A stretch of DNA of 43,701 nt from an uncultured Prevotellaceae bacterium (GTDB lineage Bacteria; Bacteroidota; Bacteroidia; Bacteroidales; Bacteroidaceae). The DNA is taken from assembly GCA_902794405.1 (NCBI GenBank), contig CADBHI010000038.1, positions 739-44,439 of the forward strand, in the 5' to 3' direction. Positions within the stretch are counted from its first letter, which is position 1. Every line of letters begins with the position of its first letter. Positions 1 through 11,385 of this stretch are shown piece by piece. The translations under genes and the position numbers were made by a program. Under the pieces are notes generated by a model that saw only the letters and a program-made list of their open reading frames with translations, did no database searches and was not told the origin of the DNA.

Positions 1-397
1 TCTATTCGGCCTGCTGCTCAATGCTACGGGAATCGACTTCTCCGTCGCTGCCCAAGATGCTTGCTGCATGAGCACATCCGCCTTGCCCAGTCCGTTTAAA
101 ATTGTTTGCGCCACAGTATTAACATTATTAATTATATTTGCTCTTATGATGAAGTTTTTCAGCAAGTTTACCGCCCAAAAGCCCTTAGACCCCGACGTGA
201 CCGTCTATCGTGTCGAGGACATGCATTGCAGCCATTGCGAGGCAGCCGTAGTCCGTGCCGTCGAGGATCTGCCTGGCGTAGAGAAAGCCAAGGCCAGTGC
301 CTCTGCCAACACCCTCACCATCAAAGGCCCTGCTACGGAAGAAACCATCCGGACAGCGGTCGAGGGTATCGGATATACGTTCAAGGGAAAAGCTTGA
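1..397 (+). CDS. Cu/Zn-type efflux permease, C-terminal end with HMA domain (5' partial)
   Basis: The reading frame is open from the left edge, so only about the last 130 residues are present. They hold a short stretch ending in CC, one hydrophobic helix (around IVCATVLTLLIIFALMM) and then a heavy-metal-associated domain with the metal-binding pair CSHC in the context MHCSHCEAAV. A permease followed by a C-terminal HMA domain is the layout of the SO_0444-type Cu/Zn efflux transporters of Bacteroidota. An internal ATG at 68 would give a stand-alone 109-residue membrane-anchored HMA protein, but the upstream 22 codons in the same frame (LFGLLLNATGIDFS...) look like membrane-protein sequence, so I treat it as the tail of a longer gene. 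The HMA domain is clear; the exact transporter family is inferred from layout because the permease part lies outside the window. Confidence 0.75.
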   Translation, partial: LFGLLLNATGIDFSVAAQDACCMSTSALPSPFKIVCATVLTLLIIFALMMKFFSKFTAQKPLDPDVTVYRVEDMHCSHCEAAVVRAVEDLPGVEKAKASASANTLTIKGPATEETIRTAVEGIGYTFKGKA

Positions 398-511
398 AGT
401 TCAAACCTATGCCTTGACTTCGTCGAGTTGACTTTCCCCTTCGGGCCGTCGAGCTAAACCTTCCGTCGCGACTCGGCCGTTTAAGCGAGCTTAACGGCTC
501 TCGCTGCTCCG

Positions 512-601
512 TCACTTCTTGTGGTTGTAGTACCTGATAAGCAGGGCTACTCCTGTAAAAGCCAGGACGAATTCGAGGGCTACGATAAAGATGTACTGCA
601 T
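512..601 (-). CDS. 29-residue single-helix membrane peptide
   Basis: A short minus-strand frame, ATG at 601 and TGA at 512. It encodes one hydrophobic helix (IFIVALEFVLAFTGVALLI) followed by a basic tail RYYNHKK, a typical small inner-membrane protein. It starts 13 bases after the stop of the flavodoxin remnant and on the same strand, so it would lie in the transcript led by the cobalamin riboswitch. I do not recognise a family. It could be a chance frame, but hydrophobicity plus a positive C-terminal end and operon-like spacing make it worth recording. Confidence 0.35.
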   Translation of the reverse strand: MQYIFIVALEFVLAFTGVALLIRYYNHKK

Positions 602-614
602 AATGGTAATGGTT

Positions 615-882
615 TTATAAGTTAGGCGAAATGGCGCAGATCCAATTATTTAGATTGCACTTCGGAGAATCTGCATAGAGATAGTCGCCAACGATGTGCG
701 CCCCGTTCTCCTTGAGTTCGCGGCAAAAGGCATCGGCATAGATGCCGTTATCATGCCTGTTGCCAAGAGCCACCATAACGGCGAGGTTCTTACCGCTCAG
801 GCTGAGCACCCAATTTGTCAGCTATCTCTTCAGCAATAGCCTGACAACTGTCGTACACGACGACGATTGATTCATGTTTCAT
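615..882 (-). pseudogene. Flavodoxin-like remnant (frameshifted, internally deleted)
   Basis: Two pieces in different frames add up to part of a flavodoxin. The first piece starts at ATG 882 and reads SIVVVYD then AIAEEIADKLGA, like the first strand and helix of flavodoxins, but the FMN phosphate loop between them is reduced to SCQ. It stops at 790. The second piece, in another frame up to the stop at 615, reads LSGKNLAVMVALGNRHDNG and then DAFCRELKENGAHIVG, like the flavodoxin segment G-K-x-V-A-x-x-G-x-G-D and the D-A-x-x-x-L-x-x-x-GA-x-x-VG helix. About 60 middle residues and the C-terminal end are missing, so it cannot work as a flavodoxin. It lies directly downstream of the cobalamin riboswitch at about 1064-1266, which suggests a B12-controlled flavodoxin gene that has decayed. 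The match to flavodoxin is by eye. Confidence 0.6.
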
Positions 883-1063
883 ATCTCTACTGTTCTGAAT
901 ACTCGTTAAAAGGGGAAACGTTGTCTCACGACAGGCTGCCCCGTTGAACTTATATAATAATACACGTATGCGCATAGTTGCGCTGAGTCAATAAAGAGAC
1001 TACATGACAGTCCTTTTCAATTCATTTAACCCACAAAAATGTTTGTTTCGCCTCACGCCCTTA

Positions 1064-1266
1064 CATCGAGGGTCGTTTGGCATGTTACCGAAAAAGGCTG
1101 GTCTTCAGACTTTCCTCCACTCCTAAGCGCCTTCTCGGGCAAATACCCAATGGCGTTTATGCTTAGGAGCCATAACGGAGTTCACTGCTGCGGGACAGTC
1201 GGAGATTCTCACTCCAGTTCCCAATTAAGCACAGCTAAGTGCACCTTTACGGGCGACTCTTTTCAG
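1064..1266 (-). promoter_or_regulatory. Cobalamin (B12) riboswitch
   Basis: On the minus strand, from about 1266 down, the sequence carries the conserved cobalamin aptamer parts in order: GAAAAGAGTCGCCCGTAAAG at the 5' side, GGGAACTGGAGTGAGAATC, then GACTGTCCCGCAGCAGTGA, a variable arm with a long stem (CTCCTAAGC pairs with GCTTAGGAG), and the B12 box AGTCTGAAGACCAGCC at 1111-1096. The order and wording match the known element that binds adenosyl- or other cobalamins and usually switches off B12 uptake, synthesis or B12-alternative genes. About 180 bases of expression platform and leader separate it from ATG 882. The element itself looks intact while its gene is broken. Ends are approximate. 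Confidence 0.9.
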
Positions 1267-1276
1267 AATCACGATG

Positions 1277-1308
1277 CAAAGGTACGAATAAGTGAGCAAA
1301 ATACCAAA
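1277..1308 (-). promoter_or_regulatory. Promoter of the cobalamin riboswitch transcript
   Basis: On the minus strand TTTG (1308-1305), exactly 20 bases, then TACCTTTG (1284-1277): a perfect Bacteroidota sigma factor promoter. Transcription would begin just before the riboswitch aptamer. Confidence 0.8.
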
Positions 1309-1330
1309 TTTTATTTGAGAATTTTTTGTC

Positions 1331-1425
1331 GCTCGGCGACGCGCTCGAGCTCTGCTCGCTTGCTACCAGCGGGACGCAAGAAGGATACACATCCTTTGCA
1401 AGCAAAGCGTCGCAAGCGCCGAGCG
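1331..1425. repeat. Inverted-repeat intergenic element sharing 32 bp with 37.8 kb
   Basis: CGCTCGGCG at the left end is repeated inverted as CGCCGAGCG at the right end. The last 32 bases (1394-1425) occur exactly, in opposite orientation, at 37795-37826. They include the hairpin CTTTGCAAGCAAAG. No coding potential seen. Confidence 0.7.
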
Positions 1426-1502
1426 GCCAGAGCAAGAATATAGAGACCGTAGGCCGACTGAGTTGTTGCGTCGCTGCAATGAAATCCCAATAATTATTAA
1501 AT

Positions 1503-1537
1503 CCCAAGGCAGAATCAACCTGCTTTGGGTTTTATTT
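1503..1537 (+). terminator. Hairpin with T-rich tail upstream of the HAD gene
   Basis: CCCAAGGCAG pairs with CTGCTTTGGG across a 7-base loop, followed by TTTTATTT, the form of a rho-independent terminator reading on the plus strand. There is no obvious plus-strand gene just before it, so it may instead be an attenuator for the gene at 1589 or a leftover from a rearrangement. Confidence 0.5.
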
Positions 1538-1588
1538 CGTAACTTCGCACCCGATGAATGTACAAGGTTTCTTCAAAGTAGAAACAAT

Positions 1589-2236
1589 ATGAGTAAAATA
1601 AAGAACATTGCATTTGATTTAGGCGGAGTGGTGATTGCCTTGAGCTACGAGAAGGCCGTGAAACGATTCGAAGAAATCGGACTTCATGAAGCCCACAAGC
1701 ACCTGGATGCCTTCTGTCAGCAAGGTATATTCGGCGATTTGGAAAAAGGCCTCATTACACCTGAAGAATTCCGCGTAGAGTTAAGCCGTATGATAGGCAG
1801 AGAGATGACATACGATGAGTGTATGTATGCCTGGCACGGTTACGTCGAAGATGTGCCACAAAGAAATCTGCAAATGTTATTGCAATTGCGGCAACTGGGC
1901 TACAAAGTATGTCTGCTTTCAAATACCAACCCCTACATGATGCAATGGGCAATGAGTACTGAGTTTGATGGCTATGGGCACGCCATTGATTACTATTTCG
2001 ACCACCTCTATCTCAGCTATCAATGCAAGCAGATGAAGCCGTCAGCCGAGATATTCAAGATGATGCTCGACGGTCAGCAATCCACAGCACAGGAAACGCT
2101 CTTCATTGATGACGGACGCAAGAACATTGAGGCCGCACAAGCACTCGGCATCCAAACCCTTTTTATAGAAAACAATGCCGACTGGATAGAGCCCCTCACC
2201 GAGCTATTGCAAATCATTAATTCACAAGAACTATAA
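1589..2236 (+). CDS. HAD-superfamily hydrolase, subfamily IA
   Basis: A 215-residue phosphatase-like protein. It shows all HAD motifs: AFDLGGVV with nucleophile Asp10, SNT (motif II) after a hydrophobic strand, Lys in QCKQMKPSAEIF (motif III), and LFIDDGRKNIEAA (motif IV) for magnesium. The cap domain lies between motifs I and II, as in subfamily IA phosphatases that act on small phosphorylated metabolites. I chose ATG 1589 because the protein then begins MSKIKNIAFD, the usual start a few residues before motif I; the frame is open upstream to 1463 but that part overlaps the hairpin at 1503. The stop overlaps the start of the next gene (TAATG), so the two are probably cotranscribed. Substrate unknown. 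Confidence 0.85.
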   Translation: MSKIKNIAFDLGGVVIALSYEKAVKRFEEIGLHEAHKHLDAFCQQGIFGDLEKGLITPEEFRVELSRMIGREMTYDECMYAWHGYVEDVPQRNLQMLLQLRQLGYKVCLLSNTNPYMMQWAMSTEFDGYGHAIDYYFDHLYLSYQCKQMKPSAEIFKMMLDGQQSTAQETLFIDDGRKNIEAAQALGIQTLFIENNADWIEPLTELLQIINSQEL

Positions 2237-3243
2237 TGGATATGAAAAAATTGTTATTCTGCCTCATGGCAATGATGGGCGTGCTGACCCTTTCAGCTCA
2301 GAGTATTTATGATTTCACGGTAAAGGACGATGCGGGAAAGGACGTGTCGCTCGCCGAGTACAAGGGCAAGGTGCTGCTGATTGTGAACACCGCGACGCGA
2401 TGCGGATTCACGCCTCAGTACAAAGACTTAGAGCCGCTTTACCAGAAGTATCACGCTCAGGGCTTCGAAATTCTCGACTTCCCCTGCAACCAGTTCGGCC
2501 AGCAGGCTCCTGGCTCGATTCAGGAGATTCACTCGTTTTGCACGGCCAACTTCGACATCCATTTCCCGCAGTTCGACAAGATTGATGTGAACGGCGAGAA
2601 TGCCCATCCGCTCTACACTTGGCTGAAGTCACAAGCAGGTGGCGGCGACATCAAGTGGAACTTCACCAAGTTCCTCGTTGGGCGCGACGGTAGGGTCATC
2701 AAGCGCTATGAGTCTCGTGATCAGATTGCCGCCATCGAGGCCGATATGCAGATGGAAGTAAGTGCCGTGCTAAGCAACATCATGGCACGTCGTTCCATCC
2801 GTAAGTACCTCGACAAGCCTGTGGAACATGAGAAGTTAGAGGCCGTAGCTCTTGCTGGTATCAATGCTCCGAGTGCGATGAACCGACAGAACTGGGCTGT
2901 ACGAATTATCGAAGACCAGAAGCTGATGGCAGATGTGAAGGGGCAAACCCGCAACGCGCCGAACCTCATCTGCGTTTGTGCGCCGGCTGACGGCAGGTTC
3001 GACCTTGACGCTGGTCTGCTGGGTGAAAATATGATGTTGGCAGCTCAAACCCTGGGTCTCGGCACCTGCATACAGACTGGCCCCATACGCTTCCTCACAA
3101 CTGACGAGAAAGCCAAAGCCTTCCGCGACAGCCTCGACATTCCTGAAGGCTACAAACTGCTTTTTGTCATCTCCATTGGCTATCCCGACGAGCAGCCTGA
3201 CGCCAAGCCCCGCGATGCCTCAAAGGTGAAGTACATCAAATAA
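2236..3243 (+). CDS. Secreted glutathione peroxidase-nitroreductase fusion protein
   Basis: A 335-residue two-domain protein. Residues 1-22 form a signal peptide (KKLLFCLMAMMGVLTLSAQ). Residues about 23-180 are a glutathione peroxidase/thiol peroxidase domain: catalytic Cys56 in NTATRCGFTPQY, the FPCNQFG signature, and Trp141 in WNFTKF complete the usual Cys/Gln/Trp/Asn set. It uses cysteine, not selenocysteine. Residues about 183-335 are a nitroreductase (FMN-dependent NAD(P)H oxidoreductase) domain beginning ARRSIRKYLDKPVE, with NAPSAMNRQNW and NAPNLICVCAP. The joint is continuous with no stop or frameshift. A peroxidase joined to a flavin reductase suggests self-contained peroxide or oxidant removal outside the cytoplasm, but how FMN and electrons would get there is unclear. 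ATG 2236 overlaps the upstream stop; ATG 2242 is an alternative start. Confidence 0.85.
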   Translation: MDMKKLLFCLMAMMGVLTLSAQSIYDFTVKDDAGKDVSLAEYKGKVLLIVNTATRCGFTPQYKDLEPLYQKYHAQGFEILDFPCNQFGQQAPGSIQEIHSFCTANFDIHFPQFDKIDVNGENAHPLYTWLKSQAGGGDIKWNFTKFLVGRDGRVIKRYESRDQIAAIEADMQMEVSAVLSNIMARRSIRKYLDKPVEHEKLEAVALAGINAPSAMNRQNWAVRIIEDQKLMADVKGQTRNAPNLICVCAPADGRFDLDAGLLGENMMLAAQTLGLGTCIQTGPIRFLTTDEKAKAFRDSLDIPEGYKLLFVISIGYPDEQPDAKPRDASKVKYIK

Positions 3244-3248
3244 AATAA

Positions 3249-4319
3249 ATGAGGATCGTAGTTGCGATAGATTCATTTAAAGGTTGCCTGACGTCGATGG
3301 AGGCCAACCAGGCAGCAGCAGAGGGCATCAGGAGTGTTCGTCCTGACGCTGAGATTGTTCAAGTACCAGTCAGCGATGGCGGTGAAGGTTTCATGGAGGC
3401 CTTTTATGCATCTATTGGTGGGACACTGGTGGAAGTGGCTGTGAGAGACCCGTTGATGCGACCTATCACGGCGAGATACCTGCTTAAAGGCGAGACGGCT
3501 GTCATCGAGATGGCCCAAGCCAGCGGGCTGACCTTGCTGAAAAAAGAAGAGCGGAATCCGTTGGTGGCTACGACCTACGGCACAGGGCAGTTGGTGGCAG
3601 ATGCTGTTGGCAAAGGAGCCAGACAGATTATCGTTGGTCTGGGCGGCAGTGCCACGAGTGACGCTGGAATAGGGATGCTTCGGGCGCTTATTGATGGCCT
3701 GTCCCCTACCCTCTCCAACAGATGGCAGCAACCCCGTTGGGATGACATTGAGGTTCTGAAGGACATCCACTTCACGATAGCTTCCGATGTCAAGAACCCG
3801 CTCTGTGGCAAGAACGGTGCCGCTCATGTCTTTGCGCCACAGAAGGGTGCCACGCCTGACGACGTGTTAGCATTAGACGAGAGGGCCAGGAAATTTGCTG
3901 AGGTGTCTGCCAGGCATTTCGGCTACGATCGTTCTGATGCAGAAGGAGCTGGAGCCGCTGGCGGACTTGGCTATGCCTTCTTGCAATATCTGAATGCAGA
4001 CTGTAAACCAGGAATACAGCTGTTGCTTGATACCATCGGCTATAAAGCCCTTGTCAAGGATGCCGACCTCGTTGTTACAGGCGAAGGCTCCGCCGACCGC
4101 CAAACGCTGATGGGTAAGTTGCCGATGGGAATCCTGCAGCAGTCAGGCGCAGTTCCCGTCTGCTTGATAGCAGGCCGTATCAGCCATCGCGAAGAGCTTT
4201 TGAAGGCAGGTTTCAGCCATGTGGAGTGCATCAATCCCAATGGAATCTCCATTGAGGAAGCTATGCGCAAAGAGGTGGCGACGCGACACATCGGCCATAC
4301 CGTCAGTCGATTATTATAG
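3249..4319 (+). CDS. Glycerate kinase (type 1 family)
   Basis: A 356-residue cytoplasmic kinase that phosphorylates D-glycerate, normally giving 2-phosphoglycerate or 3-phosphoglycerate for glycolysis. Family marks are the N-terminal MRIVVAIDSFKGCLTS, VSDGGEGFMEA, the conserved GLGGSATSDAGIGML segment, GAAGGLGYAFL, and near the C-terminus DLVVTGEGSADRQTLMGK and GKLPMGI. Length matches the family. It starts 5 bases after the fusion gene at 2236 and is probably in the same transcript as the HAD hydrolase. No regulator is next to it. Confidence 0.9.
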   Translation: MRIVVAIDSFKGCLTSMEANQAAAEGIRSVRPDAEIVQVPVSDGGEGFMEAFYASIGGTLVEVAVRDPLMRPITARYLLKGETAVIEMAQASGLTLLKKEERNPLVATTYGTGQLVADAVGKGARQIIVGLGGSATSDAGIGMLRALIDGLSPTLSNRWQQPRWDDIEVLKDIHFTIASDVKNPLCGKNGAAHVFAPQKGATPDDVLALDERARKFAEVSARHFGYDRSDAEGAGAAGGLGYAFLQYLNADCKPGIQLLLDTIGYKALVKDADLVVTGEGSADRQTLMGKLPMGILQQSGAVPVCLIAGRISHREELLKAGFSHVECINPNGISIEEAMRKEVATRHIGHTVSRLL

Positions 4320-4369
4320 AATAGGTGCAACCCCGATGTCGTCATGAAAATATAATTTATCCTAATCAG

Positions 4370-4402
4370 TTCGTGATATTCCGATTATTATTATTACCTT
4401 TG
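4370..4402 (+). promoter_or_regulatory. Promoter of the exbB operon
   Basis: TACCTTTG at 4395-4402 is a perfect -7 box; the -33 box is weak (TTCG at 4370-4373, 21 bases away). The ATG of the first gene follows 43 bases downstream. Confidence 0.55.
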
Positions 4403-4445
4403 CATCTCCAAACAGATAATGATTAACAACAACTGAAACAAGGAT

Positions 4446-5306
4446 ATGAAAAGACTTATCTCGCTGATGGCAATAATTGGACTGCTGACGCTGGCACCAA
4501 TGTCGATGGCGCAGACAGCTTCGAGCAAGGACTCCGTGGCGCAGGTAACGACATTAGCTGATGACAGTGCTACAGCCATCAGCTATATCGACAGTCTGGC
4601 AGCAGACTCCTCTACCATTGCCTTAGACGATATGGAACTGAGCGAAGACCTGGATGGCGAGGCAGGGGGTGTTCACCATCGGCTGAAAAAGATGTTCATC
4701 GACGGCACGCCGCTGTTTATGTCGCTCGTAGCGCTGGCGCTGGTATTGGGACTAGCATTCTGTATAGAGCGTATCACGTACCTCACACTGTCGGAAATCA
4801 ATGCCAAACGGCTGATGAAGGACATCGACGCAAAGGTGAGCCAAGGCGACATTGAGGGAGCCAAGCAGCTCTGCCGCGACACCCGAGGACCAGTGGCCTC
4901 CGTGTGCTACCAAGGACTGATGCACATCAACGAGAATATGGACGACATAGAGCGCAGCATCTACAGCTATGGCTCCGTACAGACGGCGAAGCTCGAAAAG
5001 GGCACGTCGTGGATCAAGCTCTTTATAGCGATGGCGCCGTCGTTGGGATTCTTAGGTACTGTCATTGGTATGGTGATGGCCTTCGAGCAGATACAGTTGG
5101 CAGGCGACATTGGTCCTACGATTGTGGCATCGGGCATGAAGGTGGCACTCATCACCACCATCTTCGGAATCGTAGTAGCCCTCATCCTGCAACTGTTCTA
5201 CAGCTACATCACCTCAAAGATAGAGCATCTCACCTCACAGATGGAAGAATCGGTGGTGACGCTGCTCGACACCATTATGAAGTATAAGCACGAGCACAAT
5301 GACTGA
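4446..5306 (+). CDS. exbB: ExbB/TolQ/MotA-type proton channel subunit
   Basis: A 286-residue inner-membrane protein that forms the proton channel of a TonB-type motor driving outer-membrane transporters. It begins with a signal-like helix (KRLISLMAIIGLLTLAPMSMAQ) and an acidic Ser/Asp/Ala-rich stretch to about residue 78, which is longer than in enterobacterial ExbB. Then come a helix around LFMSLVALALVLGLAFCIERI, a cytoplasmic loop, and the two conserved channel helices IKLFIAMAPSLGFLGTVIGM and ASGMKVALITTIFGIVVAL with the typical LGFLGTV-GM and ALxTT motifs. It leads an operon with an unknown membrane protein and two ExbD proteins; its stop overlaps the next start by 8 bases. Confidence 0.88.
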   Translation: MKRLISLMAIIGLLTLAPMSMAQTASSKDSVAQVTTLADDSATAISYIDSLAADSSTIALDDMELSEDLDGEAGGVHHRLKKMFIDGTPLFMSLVALALVLGLAFCIERITYLTLSEINAKRLMKDIDAKVSQGDIEGAKQLCRDTRGPVASVCYQGLMHINENMDDIERSIYSYGSVQTAKLEKGTSWIKLFIAMAPSLGFLGTVIGMVMAFEQIQLAGDIGPTIVASGMKVALITTIFGIVVALILQLFYSYITSKIEHLTSQMEESVVTLLDTIMKYKHEHND

Positions 5307-5652
5307 TAGCGCCCTTTTCATCGACATCATGCTGTGGGCTGTGTATGTGATACTCACCATTGCCATTGGCATGGCCGTCTGGTCGGCCATACATGGTGTG
5401 CGCACCCATGAACGCGACAAAGACCCCTTGGCATCGCGTCGCACCTCGATGATAGGCTATGCTACGGCAGCACTGGTAGCCGTTGTGCTGATAGTCACCT
5501 TTGCAACAGCTTCTACCCAGCCAGTTGTCAGCAACGGCCAGCCCTTTACCGACACCCTCTGGCTGCGTCTCACAGACATGTTCATCTTCACCTCATTGCT
5601 ATTGATATGCGTTTGTTCCGCCGTCGTCGCCATAGCGAAATTCCGTCGCTGA
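5299..5652 (+). CDS. Unknown three-helix membrane protein in the exbB-exbD operon
   Basis: A 117-residue protein with three predicted transmembrane helices: around IDIMLWAVYVILTIAIGMAV, IGYATAALVAVVLIVTFA and FIFTSLLLICVCSAVVAI. Between helices 1 and 2 is a basic loop (HGVRTHERDKDPLASRR). It overlaps exbB by 8 bases and exbD by 46 bases, so translation of the three is tightly linked. I do not recognise the family. Its position between channel and ExbD genes suggests an extra membrane part of this TonB/Tol-like motor; that role is inference from context only. Confidence 0.75.
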   Translation: MTDSALFIDIMLWAVYVILTIAIGMAVWSAIHGVRTHERDKDPLASRRTSMIGYATAALVAVVLIVTFATASTQPVVSNGQPFTDTLWLRLTDMFIFTSLLLICVCSAVVAIAKFRR

Positions 5653-6059
5653 ACACTTCATCGACAGCCGACATATCGTTCATGCTGTTGATATTCTTCC
5701 TGGTCACCTCGTCAATGGATGCCGGGAAGGGTCTACAGCGTCAGCTACCACCGCCCCCGCAGGATCAGGAACAGGTAGCCGATATCCTGGACAGCGACAT
5801 CATGACTGTGACGCTGAATGCTGAGGGAGAGCTGACGATGAACGGCGACACCGTCAGTCTGCAACGCTTGCAGGAGGAGGTAAGGAAGTTTGCCGCCGTC
5901 AATCCTCACCATCGTGTAGTGGCCATTAAGACTGACCCGCAGACACGCTACGAAGACTACTTCCAACTGCAAAACGCCCTCGTGACTGCCTATAAGCCGC
6001 TGAAGTGTGCGCCTCGCGTCAGCGAAGTGATAGAGGAGAAAGGAGGAGGTCAGCCATGA
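5607..6059 (+). CDS. exbD: ExbD/TolR-type protein (first copy)
   Basis: A 150-residue single-pass protein. A short basic N-terminus (LFRRRRHSEIP) precedes the conserved helix TSSTADISFMLLIFFLVTSS, with the Asp that carries protons in ExbD proteins, and a proline-rich stretch (LPPPPQDQ) leads to the periplasmic domain. It works with ExbB to turn proton flow into movement of TonB. ATG 5607 lies inside the preceding gene; the 46-base overlap is accepted because the conserved N-terminal segment needs this start. Its TGA overlaps the ATG of the second copy (ATGA). Confidence 0.85.
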   Translation: MRLFRRRRHSEIPSLNTSSTADISFMLLIFFLVTSSMDAGKGLQRQLPPPPQDQEQVADILDSDIMTVTLNAEGELTMNGDTVSLQRLQEEVRKFAAVNPHHRVVAIKTDPQTRYEDYFQLQNALVTAYKPLKCAPRVSEVIEEKGGGQP

Positions 6060-6511
6060 TACGCCGTCACTTCCGCCGCCCAGACCACCATGTGCCAGAA
6101 TTGAACATGGCATCGCTGCCCGACCTGATTTTCACGGTGCTGTTCTTCTTTATGATTGTAACCCACATGCGGGACGTTGAAAAGCAAGTCACCTATCAGG
6201 TTCCCGCTGGTACAGAAGTAGAAAAGCAACAGCATAAGTCGTCAGTGGTCCACATCTATATCGGCAAGCCACTCGACGGTTCTTCTGACAACTACCTCAT
6301 ACAGTTGAACAATCGTCTGGCAACCACTGCCGACATAGCCCGATTCATTGACAGCGAACGGCAACAGATGTCAGCAGAAGACCGTGAGCGGATGGTGGTT
6401 AGCATTGAAGCCGATCGGAATGTGCCGATGTCTATCGTCAACGACGTGAAGCAGGCGCTTAGAAAGTCGTACGCCCTGAATATCAGCTACGCTGCGACAG
6501 AGCGACGATGA
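6056..6511 (+). CDS. exbD: ExbD/TolR-type protein (second copy)
   Basis: A 151-residue paralogue of the preceding protein. The start at 6056 is set by the ATGA overlap and by the sequence IRRHFRRP, then VPELNMASLPDLIFTVLFFF with the conserved membrane Asp and a hydrophobic helix running to VTHM. The rest is a periplasmic ExbD domain. Two different ExbD genes after one ExbB is common in Bacteroidota TonB systems. The gene ends 19 bases from the end of the convergent ligA; I see no clear terminator between them. Confidence 0.85.
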   Translation: MIRRHFRRPDHHVPELNMASLPDLIFTVLFFFMIVTHMRDVEKQVTYQVPAGTEVEKQQHKSSVVHIYIGKPLDGSSDNYLIQLNNRLATTADIARFIDSERQQMSAEDRERMVVSIEADRNVPMSIVNDVKQALRKSYALNISYAATERR

Positions 6512-6530
6512 AATGGTGAGTGGTGAAGCC

Positions 6531-10816
<4,286 letters not shown>

Positions 10817-10843
10817 TATCGTTTTTAGTTATACTTACGGGTG

Positions 10844-10851
10844 CAAAGATA
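10844..10851 (-). promoter_or_regulatory. -7 box for the metalloprotease gene
   Basis: TATCTTTG on the minus strand, 27 bases before ATG 10816. No good TTTG at the -33 position is seen; the region is A/T-rich. Confidence 0.6.
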
Positions 10852-10895
10852 CATAATTATTTTTAATTTTGAACGTATATTTATGAATTTTTTTG

Positions 10896-10903
10896 TACCT
10901 TTG
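10896..10903 (+). promoter_or_regulatory. -7 box for the gene at 10912, very close to its start
   Basis: TACCTTTG ends only 8 bases before the ATG at 10912, so the mRNA would have almost no leader. It is divergent from the box at 10844-10851. Confidence 0.6.
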
Positions 10904-10911
10904 CACCCGCA

Positions 10912-11385
10912 ATGAATAATCCGCTGGTTATCATCCGACTGTTGCTAAAGGCAACGAAGCCAAGCCGCGTGAGTGACATGCCTGCTATCAGCAACACGTT
11001 TTTGCTACGTCGCGGTTACGCGGCACTGACGTTTTTCGGTGTCATTTTGACCCATACAAGTCAGGAAGCTAATCACTTCAACAGCCATTATGATGAGCTG
11101 AAGAACCACGAGATGATACACCTCAGGCAGGCATGTGACACAGGCGACTCCTGGTTGCGCTTTTACGTGCTTTATGGCTATTATTGGCTACGCGGGCTTT
11201 TCTGGAACCGGCGGATGAAGAATGCGGCCTACTGGCTGAATCCGTTCGAACTGGAGGCTTACCGTCACGACAACGACCTGAGCTACTCAGACAGGTGCAG
11301 CAACGGAGCCAAGGAATGGCGGAAATATGCAAAGATGAACTTCGAGGAGAGAAAAAAGGTTTATGAAGAAAGGTTTGGTGCTTGA
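10912..11385 (+). CDS. Small HExxH-containing protein, unknown family
   Basis: A 157-residue protein with an HExxH zinc-site motif, HEMIHLRQ (His66, Glu67, His70), like the active site of zinc peptidases of the M48/M56 type. Before it lies a hydrophobic stretch (ALTFFGVILTH) and after it YVLYGYYWLRGLFWN, with a conserved-looking AYWLNPFELEAYRHDNDLSY segment that could supply the third ligand (Glu in NPFELEAY is placed as in M48-like enzymes). The C-terminal end is charged. It overlaps the patatin gene by 23 bases. A peptidase function is plausible from the motif but not proven; I know of no substrate. Confidence 0.7.
   Translation: MNNPLVIIRLLLKATKPSRVSDMPAISNTFLLRRGYAALTFFGVILTHTSQEANHFNSHYDELKNHEMIHLRQACDTGDSWLRFYVLYGYYWLRGLFWNRRMKNAAYWLNPFELEAYRHDNDLSYSDRCSNGAKEWRKYAKMNFEERKKVYEERFGA

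Noticed and set aside
68-397. Stand-alone HMA protein starting at 68
   Set aside because: The frame is open to the left edge with membrane-like residues, so a longer permease is more likely; cannot be settled without the upstream sequence.
1039-1443. Plus-strand 134-codon frame over the riboswitch
   Set aside because: It lies antisense to the cobalamin aptamer and the inverted-repeat element and shows no protein-like pattern.
4403-4445. Riboswitch or attenuator before exbB
   Set aside because: The leader is only about 40 bases with no conserved element or hairpin.
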